From Treponema sp. (lineage in GTDB: Bacteria; Spirochaetota; Spirochaetia; Treponematales; Treponemataceae): a stretch of 64,000 bases of DNA. Positions within the stretch are counted from its first letter, which is position 1. Every line of letters starts with the position of its first letter. A program made the translations under genes and the position numbers. Shown one piece after another: positions 54,397-62,209 of the stretch. The notes beneath the pieces are model-generated. The model saw only the letters and a list, made by a program, of their open reading frames with translations. It did not search any database and was not told where the DNA came from. The DNA is taken from positions 31,381-95,380 of the forward strand of contig JAKSTI010000006.1 of the NCBI GenBank assembly GCA_024402665.1, read 5' to 3'.

Positions 54397-54907
54397 CTAA
54401 TTCCCCTTTTTCATGAACTGAATCCATAATCCAGTTCACAATATCCTCTTTTTCCATATCTGCTGTAATGCTGATTTCATTCAACACTGAAGAAAAATCC
54501 TTTTCAAGCCACCAGCTGCGCATGTCTTCTTCAGAAAAATCTTTGCAATTCGGCCTTGTTTGATGCCGTTTCACAGTTTCTTCAAAAGGAATATCAAAAT
54601 AATAGGCATGCACATCCGCTCCGTACAATTCCAACGCCAGTTCAAACAAAGGCTTGTACCACTGTGCATGCAAAATCCCTTCAAGAATAAAGACCTCGCA
54701 ATGCTTACTCCCATATATTAAGAGTTCCTGTATAAGTGGCAAGGCTGGATTATTTTCTCCATCACGCACCTTTAGAATTTCCCTTCTGATTACATCCTGA
54801 GAAATGAGCATTGTATTATTGCCGAGTTTTTCTCGCAATTCTTTAGCAATGGTTGTTTTTCCACTACCAGAATTTCCACGCAGAATAATAAGTTTATGCA
54901 TTTTCAC
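54383..54907 (-). CDS. P-loop kinase-like ATPase
   Basis: 174-residue P-loop protein: Walker A GNSGSGKTT near residue 11, a basic/acidic DVIRREILK segment, VFILEGIL (Walker B-like Glu), and a lid region KRHQTRP. The fold resembles small-molecule kinases and zeta-toxin-like kinases. The substrate is unknown; a resistance-type phosphotransferase is possible. No partner antitoxin is adjacent, so a toxin role is unlikely. Overlaps the HAD relic by four bases and the methyltransferase by 14. Confidence 0.75.
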   Translation of the reverse strand: MKMHKLIILRGNSGSGKTTIAKELREKLGNNTMLISQDVIRREILKVRDGENNPALPLIQELLIYGSKHCEVFILEGILHAQWYKPLFELALELYGADVHAYYFDIPFEETVKRHQTRPNCKDFSEEDMRSWWLEKDFSSVLNEISITADMEKEDIVNWIMDSVHEKGELDDRR

Positions 54908-55185
54908 ACCTGCCCAAGCACATCTTCAGGCTTTTCCAACTGTTCAAACTCTGGCTTACGTCCCACCAGCTGACCAAAACCCTCGCAAAGATACCACGTC
55001 GCCTGAGCAGCCTTCATGCCAACAGCCTGTGCCGTTTCTAGTTCCCGACTTCCTCCATCGCCAACATACAGACATTCTTCAGCTTTAAGCCCAAGATCTT
55101 TTGCAATGTTTGTTCCTTTGTATGGAACGCTTCGAGTCATTGTTACTAATGTCTCATACATATCAAAAATCACTGCACGAATCAT
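54904..55185 (-). pseudogene. HAD hydrolase with internal in-frame deletion
   Basis: 93 residues. The N-terminus MIRAVIFDMYETLVT is HAD motif I. The next residues look like the normal cap start (SVPYKGTNIAKDLG) but run straight into LKAEECLYVGDGGSRELETAQAVGMKAAQATWYL, the motif III-IV region near the C-terminus. About 110-130 residues, including motif II, are missing, so the protein cannot be a working HAD phosphatase. The frame is kept and the gene is still in a tight operon, so a peptide may be made. Confidence 0.75.
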
Positions 55186-55199
55186 TTTTTAATCTCACT

Positions 55200-55964
55200 T
55201 TATTTTCCGTTTTTTACTATATAGATATATCTGGCCATTTCAGCTGAAAAGTGTTCATAGTTCTCTGCAGCACAATCTGTCTGTCCAATGAGCATATCAA
55301 ACCATTCTTTGTTGCCTTCCTTTATGAACTCTTCCTTATACTTTTGAGCAACAAGACGTTTTTTCTTTAACATTTCGTAAGTTTGTTTTGTGATATCTGT
55401 AACTGCGTATTCCAAGTTGTTAGCCTTAAAAGCTTTTGCCAAAACTGTTGAATCTTTATTTTGAGTTTTAGGCATCACATCGCCTTCCTGATATGCAACA
55501 AATATAGTTCCGTCACGTTTCAACCATCGCTTGATTTGACCTACAAAAGCCTGCATATCCTTAGCAAAATACATGGTGTCCATAGAAATGATTGTGTCAA
55601 AAAAGTCTTCAGGATATTCAATTTCACCTATGATGCCTTCTTGAAATTCTGCGTTTTCAGTAGAGTCCAACTTTGCAGCTTCAATTGCATTGGCAGAATA
55701 ATCGAAACCAAAGATACTGCAGTTTGTCTTTTTTTGAAGATATTTCAGCATTTTCCCATTTCCACAGCCTATATCAAGAACCTTAGTGGCATCCCCATGT
55801 GGAATATAAGACAGAATCATGTTCACCTGATTTACATCACTAAAGCCGTCCTGAGAAAAATCTTCACCAAATGCATCCCTGCAAAAAGCCCTAAACGCAT
55901 TTGAGTTTTCAGACATTTTATAAAAACTTTCATAGGCTTCGTAAAATAGCAGATCTTTTTTCAT
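55200..55964 (-). CDS. SAM-dependent methyltransferase
   Basis: 254-residue class I methyltransferase. Motif I VLDIGCGNGKMLKYL near residue 62, FGFDYSANAIEAAKL (motif II), FFDTIISMDTMYFAKD (motif IV) and a C-terminal helix with IGQTDCAAENYEHFSAEMARYIYIVKNGK. Similar to small-molecule methyltransferases related to UbiE/Tam. Substrate unknown. Overlaps the truncated ICMT-like frame by four bases. Confidence 0.82.
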   Translation of the reverse strand: MKKDLLFYEAYESFYKMSENSNAFRAFCRDAFGEDFSQDGFSDVNQVNMILSYIPHGDATKVLDIGCGNGKMLKYLQKKTNCSIFGFDYSANAIEAAKLDSTENAEFQEGIIGEIEYPEDFFDTIISMDTMYFAKDMQAFVGQIKRWLKRDGTIFVAYQEGDVMPKTQNKDSTVLAKAFKANNLEYAVTDITKQTYEMLKKKRLVAQKYKEEFIKEGNKEWFDMLIGQTDCAAENYEHFSAEMARYIYIVKNGK

Positions 55965-56254
55965 AAGTTACCACACAAAGGGATAAAACCAGCAAGAAAC
56001 ATAAGGCCACTGAGCATAATCACAAGTCCCTGATCATTCTGTTTTTCTTTAGCATTTAAACGTCTTTCCAACAATTCAGGATTTTTGAACATCAAAATCA
56101 CACCGGCAATAAGCATAGGAACAAAAAGAAGTCCCGTGAACAACCAGCCATTAAAATAATTTAATGCCCCAGCAGGAACAAATATCAACGCTCCTGCAAC
56201 AACCAATCCTGCTATATATTTACATAATGCTTCTAATATCAATTTTACTGTCAT
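55961..56254 (-). pseudogene. Truncated isoprenylcysteine methyltransferase-like protein
   Basis: 97 residues with two or three membrane helices: YIAGLVVAGALIFVPAGALNYFNGWLF, then FVPMLIAGVILMFKNPELLERRLNAKEKQNDQGLVIML. This is the N-terminal part of a ~200-residue ICMT-family membrane protein. The sequence changes after LAGF to IPLCGNL and stops, so the catalytic C-terminal half is absent. Codons are otherwise normal. First gene of a run of small minus-strand genes; probably non-functional as an enzyme. Confidence 0.65.
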
Positions 56255-56486
56255 ATATTTCTCTTATGATAATATACATTACTATTCCTACACATTCCAG
56301 CCGTCATACCGGTGCTTCTGGAAGTTCCTGCTGAATTTGGCAATTTGTATCATTCTATCTTTGCCCCATTCATTTTTTTTGAATATTGTAGAAAAGAAAA
56401 TATTTTACAATCATACTGTATATTTATATTTACTTTTTCAATATATTTATCTTGACATCAGTAACAAACATTGATAATCTAGAAGT
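56255..56486. promoter_or_regulatory. Divergent spacer with XRE/PIN promoter
   Basis: TTGACA (56452-56457), 17 bases, TAATCT (56475-56480; overlapping GATAAT 56473-56478) precedes the XRE start by 6-8 bases, without a clear ribosome-binding site. The rest of the spacer is AT-rich; nothing else was recognised. Confidence 0.5.
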
Positions 56487-57023
56487 ATGAAAGAGACACT
56501 AAAAAAACTCAGAACAGAAAACCGTTATTCTCAAGATTTACTGGCTAAGATTCTTGGTATTTCCCGACTTTCATATATGAAATACGAATCTGGTGAAGTT
56601 GAACCTCCCGTAGAAATTATACGCAAGCTGGCAAAAATCTATAAAGTCTCTTACAAAACTTTAATAGATAACGAACTTAATTCTGAACATAAAAATGTAT
56701 TCTATGGCAACCCTGCAACCCATTCGCATATCTATGAAGTTGCCAGTCCAGTTCCTTCTTATGGAAGTTCCATATTTTCAGAAGATACTATGATGTCTCC
56801 AAATATGATTACGCAATTTGCTCAAATTCTTGCAACGCTTCAGAATACAATTACAAGCTTACAGGAACAGCTCAATGCTTTAAAGTCATCAGAAACAGCA
56901 CCCTCCACTACAGGTTTTAATAAATCTGCCAGTTTCAACAAAACGGATTTCTTCTCTCAAATTGGCAGCGTTCAAATGGATTCCTCATACATCGAAGAAC
57001 TGCGAGGTGCCAGTTTAATATGA
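56487..57023 (+). CDS. XRE-family helix-turn-helix antitoxin
   Basis: 178 residues. The first ~60 form a Cro/CI-type helix-turn-helix (LRTENRYSQDLLAKILGISRLSYMKYESGEVEPPVEIIRKLAKIY). The rest is Ser/Thr-rich and flexible with a short coiled segment (ITQFAQILATLQNTITSLQEQLNAL) that may dimerise. It overlaps the PIN toxin gene by four bases (ATGA), the typical order antitoxin-toxin. It probably represses its own promoter. Confidence 0.8.
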   Translation: MKETLKKLRTENRYSQDLLAKILGISRLSYMKYESGEVEPPVEIIRKLAKIYKVSYKTLIDNELNSEHKNVFYGNPATHSHIYEVASPVPSYGSSIFSEDTMMSPNMITQFAQILATLQNTITSLQEQLNALKSSETAPSTTGFNKSASFNKTDFFSQIGSVQMDSSYIEELRGASLI

Positions 57024-57394
57024 TTCTTCTGGATACAAACATTGTAATAGACATGATAAACAATGAAGATGATTCTCATTGGTCTCTTTTACAGCAGAAT
57101 ACCGTTGTTTTGTGTGGGATTGTGATTACTGAACTTTATCGTGGAATTAAAAATGCAAAGGAAGAAAAAGCCATAGAACTTTTTGTAAATTCTGTAGATT
57201 CTCTTCCTTTTCAAAATGAAGATTGGAAACAACTTGGTCTGTTCATAGCAAAACTGCGGGATTCAGGCCTGATTGTGCCGGTCCAGGATGCAATCATTTC
57301 TTACCTTGCCATTAAATATAATTGTTCAGTGTGCACTAATGACAAACATTTTAAGATGATTAAAACTGTGGAAGAAAAATTGCAGATATTATAA
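57020..57394 (+). CDS. PIN-domain toxin
   Basis: 124-residue PIN ribonuclease of the VapC type. All four acidic positions are visible: D5 (LLDTN), Glu in TELYRG, Asp in VPVQDAII and Asp in CTNDKHF. Partnered by the XRE antitoxin just upstream. A second toxin-antitoxin pair of different antitoxin type lies at 44.2-45.0 kb. A convergent hairpin ACAGAATT/AATTCTGT (57412-57438) follows. Confidence 0.85.
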   Translation: MILLDTNIVIDMINNEDDSHWSLLQQNTVVLCGIVITELYRGIKNAKEEKAIELFVNSVDSLPFQNEDWKQLGLFIAKLRDSGLIVPVQDAIISYLAIKYNCSVCTNDKHFKMIKTVEEKLQIL

Positions 57395-57466
57395 CAGTTA
57401 TTACCACACAAACAGAATTAGCCAGGCATCAATTCTGTATATTTTAAGTTCAAAGTCTGTCATAAA

Positions 57467-57931
57467 TTATTCCCCGGTTGGAATCTGGTCGTTCAAAGAT
57501 TTATTTCTGTAGTTCAGATTTGTCCTTAAACTGTAGCCCCGTTTTTCCCAGAAGGCATTTCCCTTTTCATTATCTTCAAAAACAAGAATAAAGATTTTTT
57601 GAATTCCCTCTTTCTTCAAAGCTTCTTCCGCTGTTTTTACAAGCAGACTTCCAATTCCACCGCGCTGAAAATCAGGGTTTACGCAAAGGTGATGAACAAT
57701 TCCACGGCGGCCGTCATGTCCGCTTAAAATCACCCCAACCAGCTGGCCGTCTTCTGTCACCGCCTTAAAACAGGTATTGGGATTACGTTTCAAATATCGT
57801 TCAATTCCTTCTCGACTGTCATCCACTGGATTCAATGCACGCTTAGACATTCCCACACTGTTCCAAAGTGCAGAAATCGCATCATAATCTAAAATCGTAA
57901 GTGGTAAAACTGATACACTCATATTATACAT
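57467..57931 (-). CDS. GNAT-family N-acetyltransferase
   Basis: 154-residue acetyl-CoA-dependent acyltransferase. The motif A region VHHLCVNPDFQRGGIGSLLVKTAEEALKKEGI carries the pyrophosphate-binding RGGIG loop. FEDNEKGNAFWEKRGYSLRT is the usual motif B. The acceptor is unknown. It starts ten bases after another GNAT gene on the same strand. Confidence 0.85.
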   Translation of the reverse strand: MYNMSVSVLPLTILDYDAISALWNSVGMSKRALNPVDDSREGIERYLKRNPNTCFKAVTEDGQLVGVILSGHDGRRGIVHHLCVNPDFQRGGIGSLLVKTAEEALKKEGIQKIFILVFEDNEKGNAFWEKRGYSLRTNLNYRNKSLNDQIPTGE

Positions 57932-57941
57932 ATCTCCTATT

Positions 57942-58799
57942 TTAATCTGTTATCCATTCCATTCTGCCAACAGTAAACGGCAGGTGGTCAAACTTTTCTG
58001 TTCCTGTATGAACAAAACCGTGATATTCGTAAAAATTTTTGATAATCCAGCTTTCTTCTATTATTCCAATACGGATTTTATCTGCACCAAGTTCTTTTAC
58101 CTTCTGTTTACAAAAATCTACAAGGCGGCCACCATAAGCACAGTGACGGTTTTCCGGCAGAACTGCAAGATTGTTCAAATCATAATGTCCTTCAGGCTGC
58201 TTAGCCAGTGAAACATAGCCCACCATTTTGTCATCTTCAAAAAGACCATACATCAAAAAACCCCAGTCATAATAATTCTGAAGTTTTTCCATTGGCATAA
58301 AACTTGTGTGACCCGGACAGTTTTCTTTTGTAAAGCCCATATTTACCGCCACAGTTGCAAAACTTTTATGAATCAAATCCAGCACCAAAGGTAATTCGTC
58401 TTTTGTAATCTGACGGATTGTAATTTCAGAATCAACTGTTCCAATCTGAAAATCATCTTCATAAATAATGCGGCCAACGTAGTCAGAGTAAACAATATCA
58501 TAACGTACGTTATATTTATCCAGAAGTCCGGTAATCACGGCAGTGTGCTTTTTCATTACTTCAGGGCAGTCAATTTTGAACCAGGTAATTGGTGTAACTT
58601 CGCCCTTAAAATCATCTTCGTAAAAAGGAGGAATTGGCAGATTTGCACGGAACCATTCGTCTTCAGCACGAAAAGCTGCTTCATCCTCCGCAGAAAAAAT
58701 TCCGTCGCGGATACGTCGCCAGCAAAGTGCAAAAAGTCCAGCAGGCTTACCTGTTTTAAAGGCAATCTCTCTGCCTTGAATTCTCATATACTTTGGCAT
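57942..58799 (-). CDS. GNAT-family acetyltransferase with N-terminal extension
   Basis: 285 residues. The C-terminal ~150 residues are a GNAT domain: ITIRQITKDELPLVLDLIHKSF, YDLNNLAVLPENRHCAYGGRLVDFCKQKVKELGADKIRIGI and NFYEYHGFVHTGTEKF. The acetyl-CoA loop reads RHCAYGG instead of the usual R/QGxG. The N-terminal ~135 residues (KPAGLFALCWRRIRDGIFS ... WFRANLPIPPF) are not assigned. GGAG ribosome-binding site. Confidence 0.8.
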   Translation of the reverse strand: MPKYMRIQGREIAFKTGKPAGLFALCWRRIRDGIFSAEDEAAFRAEDEWFRANLPIPPFYEDDFKGEVTPITWFKIDCPEVMKKHTAVITGLLDKYNVRYDIVYSDYVGRIIYEDDFQIGTVDSEITIRQITKDELPLVLDLIHKSFATVAVNMGFTKENCPGHTSFMPMEKLQNYYDWGFLMYGLFEDDKMVGYVSLAKQPEGHYDLNNLAVLPENRHCAYGGRLVDFCKQKVKELGADKIRIGIIEESWIIKNFYEYHGFVHTGTEKFDHLPFTVGRMEWITD

Positions 58800-58860
58800 T
58801 TTCTTCTCCTTGATTAAATATTCTACAAAAGAGCTGGAAAAAATACATTAAAGTTGTGAT

Positions 58861-58917
58861 TTAATCATCGAAAAAAATTTTCTTACAGTTTTCGATTTCT
58901 GAACATTCTTTGTTCAT
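58861..58917 (-). CDS. Possible 18-residue peptide after the MFS gene
   Basis: ATG at 58917 with AAGGAA eight bases upstream, three bases after the MFS stop; encodes MNKECSEIENCKKIFFDD, rich in Cys and acidic residues. It could be the surviving start of a lost gene. Low support. Confidence 0.25.
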   Translation of the reverse strand: MNKECSEIENCKKIFFDD

Positions 58918-58920
58918 TTT

Positions 58921-60111
58921 TTATTCCTTAACAGGCTTTTTTATTGTTGCAGCATAAGCACTGTTGCAAAGTCCAAGAACTGCAGACACAATGAACAGAG
59001 TTTCTATTCCAAGTTTCTGCCAGATAACGCCGCCAAAAAGAGCGATGAAAATTGTAATCATGTGATTTACAGAAATTCCTGTAGAAATTGTGGCTCGCAT
59101 TTCTTCTTTGCTGTCTGAAATATCCTGAACGTAAACATTGGAAGCCATGGATGCAAGAGAGATGATTGAGTCCAGAACGTAGTTTACGCAGCAGACAATA
59201 AAGGCAACATTCTTTGGGAAAAGATGATGTGCAAATCCGTAGAAGAAACAAACGATTACAAGAATCAATGTATCTCCAATCATAACCGGTTTATAACCTA
59301 TTTTATCTACAATCTTTCCAACTACTGGCGAAAGGAAAAAGCAGGAAATTGCTGAAACTGCAAAAAGCAAACTTATGACAGATGCATTTGCACCATAAAA
59401 TAAAATCAGAACATAAGGGCCAAACGTAAAAAATACCTGTTTGCGGGCTCCATAGAAAATTTCCAGCATATAATACTTTGTAAACTTCTTTTTAAAATAG
59501 AATCTGCTTTTTGTTTTGTCAGTTTCACTTTTTCCCGAAAGTCTCATTGCAAACATAAAAGCAATTGCCATAAAAACTGTAGAAACCATAAAGAAAGGCT
59601 TGAACATTTTTCCGGCAGTAAACAAAGCAAAAATAACAATTACAACCAGATATCCTAAAAGGTTTCCCGCCTGATAAATTGCATTCTGATATCCAAGAGC
59701 CTGTCCCCCAAGCCCGTCTTTTGAATATTCCAAAGAAAGAGTATTCTTCATTCCAAGCTGAATATGTTCACCTGCTGAGTACAAAAAGATTGAAAAAATC
59801 ACCAGGGCTTTATAAGGAGGCACAAAAGCAAGCAGACCCATGCCCACAATCATTATAAGTCCGCCCATTTTATACATCTTTTCTGCGGAAAACTTATAAA
59901 ACAGTGCAAGAATAAAAATCAGCATAAAGCCAGGCAGTTCACGGAAAAATTCTGTAGCTCCCCGGTCAAATTCTTTCATACCAACAACTTCTGCAAGATA
60001 GTTGTCTATAATTCCTTTATGAAGTCCGTATCCAATGGCCATCATAAGAATAGAAAGAAAAAGAGGTTTCCATTTTGTATTCCCTTTAAAAACAGCTGCA
60101 ATTTTACTCAT
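58921..60111 (-). CDS. Major facilitator superfamily transporter
   Basis: 396-residue transporter with about 12 helices. Typical MFS features: LMMAIGYGLHKGIIDNYLAEVVG in helix 1, FFRELPGFMLIFILALF, a basic loop (KSETDKTKSRFYFKKKFTK) between the halves and SPVVGKIVDKIGYKPVMIGDTL (motif A of the second half). Substrate unknown. A divergent tandem-repeat region lies upstream. Confidence 0.85.
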   Translation of the reverse strand: MSKIAAVFKGNTKWKPLFLSILMMAIGYGLHKGIIDNYLAEVVGMKEFDRGATEFFRELPGFMLIFILALFYKFSAEKMYKMGGLIMIVGMGLLAFVPPYKALVIFSIFLYSAGEHIQLGMKNTLSLEYSKDGLGGQALGYQNAIYQAGNLLGYLVVIVIFALFTAGKMFKPFFMVSTVFMAIAFMFAMRLSGKSETDKTKSRFYFKKKFTKYYMLEIFYGARKQVFFTFGPYVLILFYGANASVISLLFAVSAISCFFLSPVVGKIVDKIGYKPVMIGDTLILVIVCFFYGFAHHLFPKNVAFIVCCVNYVLDSIISLASMASNVYVQDISDSKEEMRATISTGISVNHMITIFIALFGGVIWQKLGIETLFIVSAVLGLCNSAYAATIKKPVKE

Positions 60112-60123
60112 TTTTTTTTCCTC

Positions 60124-60375
60124 GCTTCGGATTAGAGTAGGGGTCTGTCCCCTATAGAATTTCTTCTTAAACTCCAGTTCCTCTCGCTGGGGCTCATTGC
60201 CGCCCCAGCACCCCTGCTATAGTGGTTGAAGCTGCACTGCAGCTTCGGATTAGAGTAGGGGTCTGTCCCCTATAGAATTTCTTCTTAAACTCCAGTTCCT
60301 CTCGCTGGGGCTCATTGCCGCCCCTTCCCCCCTGCTATAGTGGTTGAAGCTGCACTGCAGCTTCGGATTAGAGTA
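60124..60375. repeat. Tandem 118-bp repeats (two copies plus partial third)
   Basis: Two nearly identical 118-bp units start at 60124 and 60242; the first 16 bases of a third start at 60360. Each unit contains three hairpins: TAGGGG/CCCCTA with the dispersed GGGGTCTGTCCCC core, TGGGG/CCCCA-like (degraded in copy 2), and GAAGCTGC/GCAGCTTC. They fill the divergent spacer between the MFS gene and the reductase gene, and no coding potential was seen. Confidence 0.9.
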
Positions 60376-60460
60376 TTATACAAAAAATTTTATCAATAAT
60401 CTCCAGATTTTGGAAAAATATATTATAATGTGGGAAGACAATGTTTATAAGGGATAGGAT

Positions 60461-61084
60461 ATGAAGGTTTTATTGATAAATGGTAGTCCACGAAAAAATA
60501 GTAATACGTTACTTGCATTAAACGAAATGGCAAAAGTTTTTTCTGAAGAAGGAATCGAAACTGAAATCATCAACATTGGAACTAAAGCTATGCAGGGATG
60601 TATTGCCTGTGAAAAATGCCGTCAGCTTAACAAGTGTGTTTTTAATGATCTTGTAAATGAAGTTGCCGCAAAATTTGAAAACGCTGACGGTCTTATTGTT
60701 GGATCACCAGTTTATTATGCAGCTCCAAATGCTTCTGTTCAGGCACTTTTACAGCGTCTTTTCTATAGTACACATTTTGATAAGACTATGAAAATCGGAG
60801 CTTCTTTTGTTTGTGCCCGCCGTAGTGGTGCAACTTCAAGTTTTGATGTTCTTAATAAATTCTTTACAAACTGCGGAATGCCAGTTGTTTCTAGTCAGTA
60901 CTGGAATAACAGTCATGGTTGGGAAGCTGGTGAAGCAATCAAAGATGATGAAGGTATGCAGACAGCCAGAACTCTTGCCAGAAATGCCAGCTTCCTCATC
61001 AAATCAATTAATCTTGGAAAAGAAAAATTCGGCCTCCCAAAAATGCCAGAAGACCGGGTATGGACAAATTTCTTTAGAGATTAG
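60461..61084 (+). CDS. NADPH-dependent FMN reductase-like flavoprotein
   Basis: 207-residue flavodoxin-fold oxidoreductase: KVLLINGSPRKNSNT (FMN phosphate loop), MQGCIACEKCRQLNKCVFNDLV (two CxxC-like Cys groups) and GSPVYYAAPNASVQALLQRL. The Cys cluster is typical of the iron-sulfur flavoprotein (Isf)-like subgroup, so it might bind a cluster or just form disulfides. Its role may be detoxification of oxygen or quinones by family inference. AGGATAGGAT ribosome-binding site. Confidence 0.85.
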   Translation: MKVLLINGSPRKNSNTLLALNEMAKVFSEEGIETEIINIGTKAMQGCIACEKCRQLNKCVFNDLVNEVAAKFENADGLIVGSPVYYAAPNASVQALLQRLFYSTHFDKTMKIGASFVCARRSGATSSFDVLNKFFTNCGMPVVSSQYWNNSHGWEAGEAIKDDEGMQTARTLARNASFLIKSINLGKEKFGLPKMPEDRVWTNFFRD

Positions 61085-61692
61085 GAATTGCGAACTTCCC
61101 CTTTCATTTTATCAATTTCGGCCCAGGTGTTTCCGCGGGAGAAATTGGTACTTGGGAAATCTGCATCTTTATTCCAGGGGCGGTCAAAAACTGCGACGCG
61201 GCAATTTTCAAAATGAAGCAGATGTTCAAAAGCGGATGGGGAATCTTCTACTGCAAAATCAAATGTCATTGAATAAAAATCCTGCAGTGTCATACTGTAG
61301 GTACATGTCTGATAAAAAATCTCTCTTCCATATTTATCAACACAAAAAAGCGGCACACGACTAAGATTATGATCATCAAGCCATTTTCTGGAAGGTTCAT
61401 AAGAATCAAAAGGACGGCCGGTAATAATAGAAACTTCATGCCCTTCATCAACCCATTTATTTATAGTTTGCGAAGCTCCAGGGGTTTCTTCATAGGCAAG
61501 AAGATTTTCTTTCAAATGCCCCGCTTTCATCAGTTCATCATACTGGGAATCTGTAAGGTTAAAAGATTTTTGAAGATTAAAATACTTTATCTTTTCATAA
61601 GGCACTTTAATTCCAAACAACTGGTCTGCAATAATCGTAAAATATTTTGCTGTCTCGCAGATTACATCATCAAAGTCTATATAGATTTTCAA
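61081..61692 (-). CDS. 5'(3')-nucleotidase-like HAD hydrolase
   Basis: HAD hydrolase of 204 residues. The start is a TTG at 61692, six bases after AAGGAG, giving an N-terminus of KIYIDFDDVIC (motif I, nucleophile Asp). The upstream ATG at 61713 has no ribosome-binding site. Motif II is ITGRPFDS and motif IV AVEDSPSAF. The pattern resembles deoxyribonucleotidases (NT5C-type) and nucleotide-sugar phosphatases; substrate unknown. It ends four bases inside the convergent reductase gene. Confidence 0.8.
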   Translation of the reverse strand: MKIYIDFDDVICETAKYFTIIADQLFGIKVPYEKIKYFNLQKSFNLTDSQYDELMKAGHLKENLLAYEETPGASQTINKWVDEGHEVSIITGRPFDSYEPSRKWLDDHNLSRVPLFCVDKYGREIFYQTCTYSMTLQDFYSMTFDFAVEDSPSAFEHLLHFENCRVAVFDRPWNKDADFPSTNFSRGNTWAEIDKMKGEVRNS

Positions 61693-61763
61693 TCCCAACT
61701 CCTTTCTACCCAAAGTTTAATACAAAAAAAGTTTAATCGCTACAAGGAAAAATAAATTTTCTA

Positions 61764-61822
61764 TTGACAAATATATCGGCTACTGATATATTTCAATCAT
61801 AATATATCGGCTTACGTTATAT
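61764..61822 (+). promoter_or_regulatory. padR promoter with two operator-like repeats
   Basis: -35 TTGACA (61764-61769), 17 bases, -10 TATATT (61787-61792). Two copies of the site ATATATC-ggct-TATAT lie at 61771-61791 and 61802-61822, 31 bases apart. Both overlap the promoter or start point, as expected for autorepression by a PadR dimer. Confidence 0.75.
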
Positions 61823-61858
61823 CACTAAACAATATATCAAGAGGAGAAATGATAATAT

Positions 61859-62170
61859 ATGGACAAATCTCAGCCACTAACTGAATCTGTATTTTACATT
61901 CTTCTTGCAACCAGAAATCCTAATCACGGTTACGGGATTATTCAGGAAGTAAAGGAACTTACAGATGGGCGCATTAATATGGGGGCTGGAACTCTGTATG
62001 GCGCTATTCAGACTTTGGAAACAAAAGGATGGATTCAGGTTTACAGCGAAGAAACTGAATCTCGTAAAAAAAAGGAATATGTTCTTACAGAAGAAGGTCG
62101 TGGTGCCTTCAAAGAAGAATGCAAAAGACTTGCAGAACTTTTAGAACATTCAAAATTATTGGAAAAATAG
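61859..62170 (+). CDS. PadR-family transcriptional repressor
   Basis: 103-residue winged-helix regulator of the short (subfamily 2) PadR type: LTESVFYILLATRNPNHGYGIIQEV, MGAGTLYGAIQTLETKGWIQ (recognition helix) and a basic wing YSEETESRKKKEYVLTEEGR. The short C-terminus forms a dimer coiled coil. GAGGAG ribosome-binding site. Followed 39 bases later by a DUF2812 gene, a very common partner. Confidence 0.9.
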   Translation: MDKSQPLTESVFYILLATRNPNHGYGIIQEVKELTDGRINMGAGTLYGAIQTLETKGWIQVYSEETESRKKKEYVLTEEGRGAFKEECKRLAELLEHSKLLEK

Positions 62171-62209
62171 ACGATTCCGTTGTTGCGAGGCATATTAAAG
62201 GAGAAATAA

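Noticed and set aside
54383..54907. Zeta-toxin-like toxin
   Set aside because: The P-loop kinase has no epsilon-type antitoxin next to it and sits in an operon with methyltransferases.
56270..56440. Possible coding fragment in the XRE upstream spacer
   Set aside because: One plus-strand frame reads as a plausible peptide for ~35 codons, but it has no start signal and matches no family I recognise.
60124..60375. CRISPR array
   Set aside because: Units are 118 bp with no short identical repeats separated by unique spacers, and no cas genes are nearby.
60807..61364. 185-codon open frame on the plus strand
   Set aside because: Overlaps the flavoprotein out of frame and then runs antisense to the HAD gene; no domain seen.
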